A DNA stretch of 64,000 nucleotides from Bosea sp. 29B (GTDB lineage Bacteria; Pseudomonadota; Alphaproteobacteria; Rhizobiales; Beijerinckiaceae), in NCBI RefSeq assembly GCF_902506165.1, contig NZ_LR733817.1:6261262-6325261 (forward strand), written 5' to 3'. Under the pieces are notes generated by a model, which worked only from the letters and a program-made list of their open reading frames with translations, ran no database searches and had not been told where the DNA came from. The first letter of the stretch is position 1. The number at the start of each line of letters is the position of its first letter. Made by a program: the position numbers and the translations under genes. This document shows, one piece after another, positions 58,595-64,000 of this stretch.

Positions 58595-59401
58595 ATGACG
58601 GTTGCGACGATGCTTTGGCGACTAGGGATCGCCGCCATCCTCGCGGCCGGGCTCGCCGCCCCTGCCCTCGCCCAGGCCAACGAGCCTGGCTGCCGGCCGG
58701 AAATGGCGAGCTATCGCCTGCCGATCCAGCGCGTGAACCTAGCCAAGGACGAGGTGAAGCTGACCTTCATCGGCCACGCGACCTTCCTGATCGAGACGCC
58801 CGGCGGGGTGAAGGCGGCGACCGACTACAACGACTATGTCCGCCCGCCGGTGACGCCCGACATCGCGACGATGAACAAGGCGCATTCGACGCATTATTCG
58901 CGCGCGCCCGATCCCGCCATCAAGCAGGTGCTGCCGGGTTGGGATCCGTCCGGCAAGGGCGCCGCCCATCACGACGTCACCCTAGGCGACATGCGCGTGC
59001 GCAATGTCCCGACCAATATCCGCACCTATGGCGGCGACACCGACTATGACGGCAACTCGATGTTCGTCTTCGAGATCGGCGAGCTCTGCATCGCCCATCT
59101 CGGCCATCTCCATCACCCGCTCGAGCCCGGGCACTTGCGCGCGCTCGGCCGGGTCGACATCGTGCTCTTCCCGGTCGACGGCAGTTATACGCTCGACCAG
59201 GAAGGCATGCTGGAGGTGCTGAAAGCCGTGCAGGCCAGGGTGATGATCCCCATGCACTTCTTTGGTGGCGGCACCCTCAACCGCTTCCTCGCCCGATCGC
59301 AGGACCTCTGGCCAGTCGAGCGGCGCGAGCGGCCAGAGATCGTGCTGTCGAAGGCGAGCTTGCCGGCCAAGCCGACGATCATCGTGCTGCCTGGGCACTG
59401 A
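58595..59401 (+). CDS. Exported MBL-fold (UlaG-like) protein with altered metal motif
   Basis: A 268-residue protein with a signal peptide (LGIAAILAAGLAAPALAQA, cleavage about residue 27). The fold signature TFIGHATFLIETPGGVKAATDYND resembles UlaG-type MBL proteins. The usual HxHxDH position reads NKAHSTHYSRAPDP, with only two of the motif's His and no Asp, while later His-rich segments (AHLGHLHHPLEPGH, IPMHFFGGG) remain. It may bind metal differently or be a divergent subfamily. It follows the catabolic enzyme gene after 85 nt with a hairpin between, so linkage to that pathway is likely but not certain. Confidence 0.82.
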   Translation: MTVATMLWRLGIAAILAAGLAAPALAQANEPGCRPEMASYRLPIQRVNLAKDEVKLTFIGHATFLIETPGGVKAATDYNDYVRPPVTPDIATMNKAHSTHYSRAPDPAIKQVLPGWDPSGKGAAHHDVTLGDMRVRNVPTNIRTYGGDTDYDGNSMFVFEIGELCIAHLGHLHHPLEPGHLRALGRVDIVLFPVDGSYTLDQEGMLEVLKAVQARVMIPMHFFGGGTLNRFLARSQDLWPVERRERPEIVLSKASLPAKPTIIVLPGH

Positions 59402-59413
59402 GAGCGATGGCGC

Positions 59414-60154
59414 TCAGGTATTCACCCCGCCATCGATGGCGATGCCGGTGCCGGTGATGAACCGCCCCTCCTCGCTCGCGAGATAGGCGATCAGGCCGGC
59501 GATATCCTCGGCCTTGCCATAGCGCGGGATCGCCATCTTGGCGCGCTGGTCTTCCGCATGCTCGCCATCGGCCGGGTTCATGTCGGTATCGGTCGAGCCG
59601 GGATGGACGACGTTGACGGTGATGCCGCGCGCGCCGAGATCGCGGGCAAGCCCCTTGGTGAAACCGATCAGCGCGGCCTTGCTCATCGCATAGAGCGCGA
59701 TCCCCGGATCCGTCACGCGTTCGGCGAGGCAGGAGCCGGTGGTGATGATCCGCCCGCCATCTGGCAAATGCTTGGCAGCCGCCTGCGAGGCGACGATCAC
59801 GGCGCGGACATTGACCGCGATGACCTTGTCGATCTCGTCGAGAGCCCAGCTTCCGACCTCGCCATAATGCCAGATGCCGGCATTGTTCACGAGGATGTCG
59901 AGCCCGCCGAGCTCAGCCACCGCCTTGTCGACTGCCGCGGTCAGCGCCGCCGGGTCGGCACTATCGGCCTGCAGTACGACGGCCTTGCGGCCGAGCGCCC
60001 GGATCTGGTCCGCCACAGCCTCGGCCTTGTCGCGGGCGCGCTCGTAGGTCAGTGCCACATCCGCCCCGTCCTGCGCCAGCCGGAATGCCGTCGCCGCGCC
60101 GATGCCGCGGCTGCCTCCGGTCACGAGGGCCGTCTTGCCTGCCAGTTTCGTCAT
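59414..60154 (-). CDS. Short-chain dehydrogenase/reductase (SDR)
   Basis: A 246-residue classical SDR (FabG-like). The cofactor loop is ALVTGGSRGIGAATAFRL, followed by NNAG (ILVNNAGIWHYG), a catalytic Ser in ITTGSCLAERV, YAMSKAAL (YxxxK) and the C-terminal TGTGIAIDGGVNT. Substrate unknown. It is divergent from the TetR gene at 60255 and is its likely target. Confidence 0.95.
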   Translation of the reverse strand: MTKLAGKTALVTGGSRGIGAATAFRLAQDGADVALTYERARDKAEAVADQIRALGRKAVVLQADSADPAALTAAVDKAVAELGGLDILVNNAGIWHYGEVGSWALDEIDKVIAVNVRAVIVASQAAAKHLPDGGRIITTGSCLAERVTDPGIALYAMSKAALIGFTKGLARDLGARGITVNVVHPGSTDTDMNPADGEHAEDQRAKMAIPRYGKAEDIAGLIAYLASEEGRFITGTGIAIDGGVNT

Positions 60155-60176
60155 GGATCACCATATCTGTAATAAT

Positions 60177-60238
60177 TGATACAAATATCGATGCCTCGCT
60201 TGCCTCAACGCGTCAAGTAATTTATTTATCGAACGATA
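60177..60238. promoter_or_regulatory. Operator-like half-sites and palindrome between SDR and TetR genes
   Basis: TATCGAACGATA (60227-60238) is a perfect palindrome with a 2-bp centre. A second imperfect one, TGATACAAATATCGA (60177-60191), shares the GATA/TATC half-sites. Both lie in the 100-nt AT-rich gap between the divergent genes and fit TetR control of both. Confidence 0.65.
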
Positions 60239-60254
60239 CAGAAAGGTGACGACC

Positions 60255-60863
60255 ATGGCCGAACGAGGCCGCCCACGCGCCTTCGACCGGGCTGCGGCCT
60301 TGCAGAAGGCCATGCTCCTGTTCTGGGAGAAGGGCTTCCAGGGCGCCTCGATGAGCGAGCTCACCGGAGCGATGGGCATCAATGCGCCCAGCCTCTACGC
60401 CTGCTTCGGCAGCAAGGAGGCGCTCTATCGCGAGGCGATGGCGCTCTACGAGTCAGGCGACGGCGCCGAGCTCGCGGCTGCGATCGCCGCTGCGCCCACG
60501 GTGCGCGAGGCGATCGAAATCTATCTGATGCGCTCCGCCGCGCTGTTCAGTCGCCCGGACAAGCCGGCGGGCTGCATGGTCGTGCTCTCGGTGGTGCACG
60601 CCGCCGGCACCAGCGCGGAAGCAGGCCGGGCTCTGCGCGACGCCCGCACCGAGATGCAGGGCGTGCTGGAAACGCGCCTGCGCGGCGCGATCGCCCGCGG
60701 CGAACTGCAGGCGGGCGATCCGGCCGCCATCGCCGCCTTCTACTGCACGGTGCAGCAGGGCATGTCTGTCCGCGCCCGCGACGGCGCCAGCCGCGCCGAG
60801 CTCGAGGCGGTGGCCCAAGGCGCCATGGCGGCCTGGCCCGGCCTGACCGGAGCACGGGCCTGA
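60255..60863 (+). CDS. TetR-family transcriptional regulator
   Basis: A 202-residue TetR protein with HTH (about 8-52) GRPRAFDRAAALQKAMLLFWEKGFQGASMSELTGAMGINAPSLYACFGSKEALYREAM and the TetR_C-type ligand domain (GCMVVLSVVHAAGTSAEAGRALRDARTEM). ATG 60255 is preferred to GTG 60246, because GAAAGG then has a normal spacing. It probably represses the divergent SDR gene. Confidence 0.93.
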   Translation: MAERGRPRAFDRAAALQKAMLLFWEKGFQGASMSELTGAMGINAPSLYACFGSKEALYREAMALYESGDGAELAAAIAAAPTVREAIEIYLMRSAALFSRPDKPAGCMVVLSVVHAAGTSAEAGRALRDARTEMQGVLETRLRGAIARGELQAGDPAAIAAFYCTVQQGMSVRARDGASRAELEAVAQGAMAAWPGLTGARA

Positions 60864-60974
60864 TATCGCAGCAGCCCGCGACATCCGCTTAACCCCTTGC
60901 TCAGCCTGATCCCAGGCTTCGCTGGGCAGGACAGGTACGCTCAGGCACGCTCAGGCCGCGCAATGGAGCCTGGC

Positions 60975-61295
60975 ATGATCCGTCTTCTCGCTGTCGCCAC
61001 TCTCGCCCTGGCCCTGCTGCCGGCGAGCGCCGAAGCCGCCAAGTTCCGCTTCGGCGGCCGTTCACACGCCACGCCGACGAGCCAGGGCCACCGTGATAGC
61101 TCCCATGTCGTGGCGACGCCATCCCTGCGCAGCCGTCAGGGGGAGAGCGCAGCGCCGAACCAGCCGCTCCACATCGCAGCACCAACCACCATCGCTGCAG
61201 CCGACGCGGCTGACCTGCGGGGCACGCGGCCGGCGGAACCGCAGATCTGGTGCCGTTCGCAGACGGTCGTCGGCGGCTTCTGCGTGATGAACTGA
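60975..61295 (+). CDS. Small secreted protein of unknown function
   Basis: A 106-residue protein with a signal peptide (MIRLLAVATLALALLPASAEA, cleavage about residue 21) and a short mature part of mixed composition with two Cys near the end (IWCRSQTVVGGFCVMN). ATG 60975 is chosen: GGAG is 5 nt upstream and the signal starts there. No family recognised. Confidence 0.7.
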   Translation: MIRLLAVATLALALLPASAEAAKFRFGGRSHATPTSQGHRDSSHVVATPSLRSRQGESAAPNQPLHIAAPTTIAAADAADLRGTRPAEPQIWCRSQTVVGGFCVMN

Positions 61296-61302
61296 GCGCC
61301 GC

Positions 61303-62187
61303 TCAGGCCGCGTCCGGCCTGCTTCCGACCTGCATCGCCCGCCAGCGCCCGGGAGATTGCCCATAGGCCTTGCGGAAATGCCGGGTCATATGGCTCTGGT
61401 CGGCGAAGCCGCTGGCGGCGGCAGCCTCGGCCAGCGCTTCGCCCCGGCGGATCAGCAATCGCGCCCGTTCGAGCCGGCGCATCACCAGGTAATGATGCGG
61501 GCTGGTGCCATAGCGGCGGCGGAACTGCCGCGCCAGCGCATAGCGATCGAGCCCGGTGACCGCCTCCAGCTGCGCAGAATCGATCGCTTCGTCACGGCTC
61601 TCGCTCAGGAAATCGCGTGCCCGCTCACAGGCCCGCATCGCCGACGTCTCCGCGCTGTTCAGCGCGCAGGACGGGTCGAGCTTGAGCAGCGCCTCAGCCA
61701 GCGCCCCGACCGCGGCATCGCGTTCCAGCGGCTCCAGCCCATGCTCGACATCGCCGAGCAGGCCGACGAGCGCGCGCATCGGGCTGCCGTCGCGGCAGAC
61801 GGCATTGCCGATGAACGGCATCGCGCTGGCCCGCCCGGCGAGCGCCGCCATGATCAGCCCGGGCTCGACATAGGCCATGCGATAGCGAAAGCCGCTCTCG
61901 ATTCCGGCCCGGCCGTTATGCAATTCATCCGGATGCAGCACGATCAGGTCGCCCGGCGTCGAATCCCGCTGCACGCCGCGATAGTCGAAGCTCTGCACCC
62001 CGCTGATCGTGTAACCGATCGCATAGGTGTCGTGCCGGTGCGTGTCATAGGCATGGCCGCTGAAGAACGCCTCGATCCGCTCGAGACCTTCGCCATCCGG
62101 CGCCGTGCGGATCCAGTCGCCGGGCGAGGCGAACGCGCACGAACGTTCAAGACCGGCAGGCTGGCCGGGCTCTATCGCTGTGGGCAT
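61303..62187 (-). CDS. AraC-family transcriptional regulator
   Basis: A 294-residue protein with an N-terminal cupin-like arm (about 30-150; GLERIEAFFSGHAYDTHRHDTYAIGYTISGVQSFDYRGV, LHPDELHNG) and a C-terminal double HTH (about 190-285; AIDSAQLEAVTGLDRYALARQFRRRYGTSPHHYLVMRRLERARLLIRRGEALAEAAAASGFADQSHMTRHFRKAYGQSPGRWR). The ATG at 62187 overlaps the divergent DUF2000 start by two bases (CATG). An upstream ATG at 62256 would place the start inside DUF2000. It probably regulates that gene or a more distant one. Confidence 0.9.
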   Translation of the reverse strand: MPTAIEPGQPAGLERSCAFASPGDWIRTAPDGEGLERIEAFFSGHAYDTHRHDTYAIGYTISGVQSFDYRGVQRDSTPGDLIVLHPDELHNGRAGIESGFRYRMAYVEPGLIMAALAGRASAMPFIGNAVCRDGSPMRALVGLLGDVEHGLEPLERDAAVGALAEALLKLDPSCALNSAETSAMRACERARDFLSESRDEAIDSAQLEAVTGLDRYALARQFRRRYGTSPHHYLVMRRLERARLLIRRGEALAEAAAASGFADQSHMTRHFRKAYGQSPGRWRAMQVGSRPDAA

Positions 62188-62596
62188 GCGCTTCGACAAC
62201 AAGATTGCCATCATCGTCCATGACGAGCTCGCCGCCTGGCAGAAGCTCAATGTCACCGCGTTCCTGTCCGGAGGGTTGGTCGCCGCCGCGCCGGACCTCG
62301 GCGGCCAAGCTTACCGCGACGGCTCCGGCAAGGTCTACGGTCCGCTGGTACGCCAGCCGATCCTGATCTTCGCCGCAACCTCCGCCGACCTCACCCGCGT
62401 GCTGCGGCGCGCCGGCGAAGCGGGCCTGACGCCCTCGCTCTACACGAGGGAGCTGTTCGCGACCGGTCATGACGAGGCCAACCGCGCTGCAGTTGAAGCT
62501 GTCGCCACAGACGCGCTCGACCTAGTCGGGATCGCAATGCATGGCGAGCGCAAGGCGGTCGACAAGGCGATCAAGGGGCTGAAGCTGCATCCATAG
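62186..62596 (+). CDS. DUF2000-family protein
   Basis: A 136-residue cytoplasmic protein of the DUF2000 family (FDNKIAIIVHDELAAWQKLNVTAFLSGGLVAA, then YTRELFATGHDEANRAAVEA and DLVGIAMHGERKAVDKAIKGLKL). Its ATG at 62186 overlaps the AraC start head to head. The family has a known peptidyl-tRNA-hydrolase-II-like fold but no established function. It is followed directly by the composite palindromic repeat. Confidence 0.85.
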   Translation: MRFDNKIAIIVHDELAAWQKLNVTAFLSGGLVAAAPDLGGQAYRDGSGKVYGPLVRQPILIFAATSADLTRVLRRAGEAGLTPSLYTRELFATGHDEANRAAVEAVATDALDLVGIAMHGERKAVDKAIKGLKLHP

Positions 62597-62609
62597 GGCG
62601 GCGGCAGTC

Positions 62610-62814
62610 CCCACTCCCCTTGCGGGAGAGGGTTAGGGTGAGGGGTCGCGTGACCTTTCCGTCATGCTCGCCCTTGTGGCGAGCATCCACGTCTTGAACA
62701 CTACGCTGCCCGGAGGAAGACGTGGATGGTCGGGACAAGCCCGACCATGACGCGGAAAGGTCGCGCGCCCCCTCATCCGGCGCTGCGCGCCACCTTCTCC
62801 CGCAAGGGGAGAAG
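62610..62814. repeat. Composite palindromic repeat with inverted ends and nested hairpins
   Basis: The outer ends are inverted copies of the family seen around DUF559: CTCCCCTTGCGGGAG..GTGAGGGG at 62610-62645 and CCCTCATCC..CTTCTCCC..GGGGAGAAG at 62769-62814. Inside are further inverted pairs: CGCGTGACCTTTCCGTCATG (62647-62666) with its near-complement at 62746-62767, and CATCCACGTCTT (62684-62695) with AAGACGTGGATG (62717-62728). Small hairpins lie at 62667-62683 and 62729-62745. No gene is inside it. Confidence 0.85.
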
Positions 62815-62829
62815 TGAGGAACACCGCCC

Positions 62830-63840
62830 TCACCCGGTCCGCGCCAGCCGTCCTTCCAGCGGATAGGCCGGATCGCTATAGCCCGGCGTCGAGGGATGGC
62901 CCGCAGGCACAAGACTGTCGACCAGCGCCTCGTCTTCGGCGGTGAAGTCGGCCGACAATGCCGAGAGATAGCCCTGCCATTGCTCCATGGTGCGTGGCCC
63001 GGCCACCGCCGCGGTCAAGAGCTTGTTGTTCAGCACCCAGCGGACCGCGAACTGCACCGGCGTCAGGCCGCGCGCCGCGGCATGGTCGCGGATCGTGCGA
63101 GCGATCACCAGCGATTCCTCGCGCCATTCCGTCTGCATCAGGCGCTTGTCGGCACGGCCGGCGCGCGTGCCTTCCGGGGGCGCCTGGCCGGGCTCGTATT
63201 TCGCTGTCAGCACGCCGCGCGCCAGCGGCGAATAGCTGGCGACGCCGAGCCCGTAATAGCCGCAGGCCGGCAGGTGCTCGACCTCCGGCATGCGGTTCAT
63301 CGCGTTGTAATAGGGCTGGCTGACCACCGGCCGGTCGATGCCGAGCTCGTCGCAGAGCCGGCAGATCTCGGCGACGCGCCAGCCCCGATAGTTCGAGACG
63401 CCGAAATAGCGGATCTTGCCGGCCCGCACGAGATCGCCGATCGCCCGGATCGTCTCGGCGAGCGGCGTCCCGTGGTCTTCCTTGTGCAGGTAATAGATGT
63501 CGATGAAATCGGTGCCGAGCCGCTTCAGGCTGGCATCGCAGGCCTCCAGCAGCCATTTGCGCGAGAGCCCGCGCTGGTTCGGCCCCTCGCCCATCGCGTT
63601 CGCCGCCTTGGTCGCCAGCACCCAGCTTTGGCGATTGCCGGCAATGGCGCGGCCGATGATCTCCTCCGAGCGTCCCTCGGCATAGACGTCGGCGGTGTCG
63701 ATGAAGTTGATGCCGGCGGCCGCGGCATTGTCGATGATCGCGCGCGCATCGGTTTCCTCGGTCTGCGCGCCGAACATCATCGTGCCCAGGCACAGCGGCG
63801 AGACCTTGAGGCCGGCACGGCCGAGTGCGCGGTAGTCCAT
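62830..63840 (-). CDS. Aldo/keto reductase
   Basis: A 336-residue NADPH-dependent oxidoreductase with a TIM barrel. It has YRALGRAGLKVSPLCLGTMMFG, NFIDTADVYAEGRSEEIIGRAI (catalytic Asp and Tyr), WVLATKAANAMGEG (Lys), DFIDIYYLHKEDHGTPLAETIRAIGDLVRAGKIRYFGVSNYRGW (His in the YLHKED segment), and the C-terminal cofactor region (VAGPRTMEQWQGYL). ATG 63840 precedes the domain start; the frame extends a few codons upstream. Substrate not assignable. Confidence 0.95.
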   Translation of the reverse strand: MDYRALGRAGLKVSPLCLGTMMFGAQTEETDARAIIDNAAAAGINFIDTADVYAEGRSEEIIGRAIAGNRQSWVLATKAANAMGEGPNQRGLSRKWLLEACDASLKRLGTDFIDIYYLHKEDHGTPLAETIRAIGDLVRAGKIRYFGVSNYRGWRVAEICRLCDELGIDRPVVSQPYYNAMNRMPEVEHLPACGYYGLGVASYSPLARGVLTAKYEPGQAPPEGTRAGRADKRLMQTEWREESLVIARTIRDHAAARGLTPVQFAVRWVLNNKLLTAAVAGPRTMEQWQGYLSALSADFTAEDEALVDSLVPAGHPSTPGYSDPAYPLEGRLARTG

Positions 63841-63956
63841 GACGATCTCTCCTGAGCAGGCTGGCAAACCTGCCGCAGAGCCGGCGCTGGCACCAGCGTT
63901 GCCTGGAGCATGGCAGGGTCACGATGGACACGTTCTCGCACTGAGGCGAAGCGGCC

Positions 63957-64000
63957 TTCCCCTCCCCCCGCTTGCGGTGGGGAGGGCTGGGGTGGGGGGC
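63957..64000 (+). repeat. Partial copy of the palindromic repeat at the window edge
   Basis: CCCTCCCCCCGCTTGCGGTG and the following GGGAGGGCTGGGGTGGGG match the outward end of the family seen at 62610-62645 (CTCCCC-TTGCGG-GGGAG pattern then a G-rich run). It runs off the right edge, so its inverted partner is not visible. Confidence 0.6.

Overview
This 64 kb window is high-GC, gene-dense chromosomal DNA from an alphaproteobacterium, most likely of the order Hyphomicrobiales and perhaps a Bosea-like genus. The case rests on a division and cell-wall (dcw) cluster of alphaproteobacterial order, an alphaproteobacterial-type RNase P RNA, an ArsR-methyltransferase regulator in front of metF-metH, and palindromic intergenic repeats of the kind common in this order. 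The genus is inference; no taxonomic marker was compared. There are no tRNA, rRNA, CRISPR, IS or phage genes in the window.

Region 1 (1-17.9 kb). A MarR-regulated EamA exporter is followed by the dcw cluster, transcribed leftwards: mraZ-rsmH-ftsL-ftsI-murE-murF-mraY-murD // ftsW-murG-murC-murB. It covers the cytoplasmic and lipid-linked steps of peptidoglycan precursor synthesis plus septal synthesis (FtsI, FtsW, FtsL). Most junctions overlap by 1-4 nt. The cluster is interrupted twice. A TetR/DinB/cupin block lies between murD and ftsW. A DUF559 endonuclease-like gene, bracketed by inverted copies of a palindromic repeat, lies between murC and murB. A likely MraZ operator overlaps the mraZ promoter.

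Region 2 (17.9-32.8 kb). This holds the OhrR/Ohr peroxide module, a Tat-type MBL-fold protein, rnpB (RNase P RNA, minus strand), and cell-envelope genes (lytic transglycosylase, glycine-zipper lipoprotein, TerB/J-domain protein, AmpD-like amidase). It continues with a diguanylate cyclase, an orphan immunity-like gene, an HxlR/GST/NTF2-like module, a Na/phosphate cotransporter and a divergent MFS/LysR pair.

Region 3 (32.8-48.2 kb). An ArsR-type methyltransferase regulator with metF and metH forms a methionine operon with its own palindrome. It is followed by a MocR/EamA divergent pair, cspA, a secreted GH3 beta-glucosidase, an FMN-dependent alpha-hydroxy-acid dehydrogenase, and a DUF2891 gene fused by start/stop overlap to a bile-acid-symporter-like transporter with a divergent LysR regulator.

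Region 4 (48.2-64 kb). A TetR/SDR pair carries the same operator twice. After ettA and a LysR/cupin pair comes a catabolic locus: a FadR-type GntR regulator, a complete TRAP transporter (dctQ, dctM, dctP), an enolase-superfamily sugar-acid dehydratase-like enzyme and a secreted MBL-fold protein. The window closes with an SDR/TetR pair, a small secreted protein, AraC and DUF2000 genes whose start codons overlap head to head, a composite palindromic repeat and an aldo/keto reductase.
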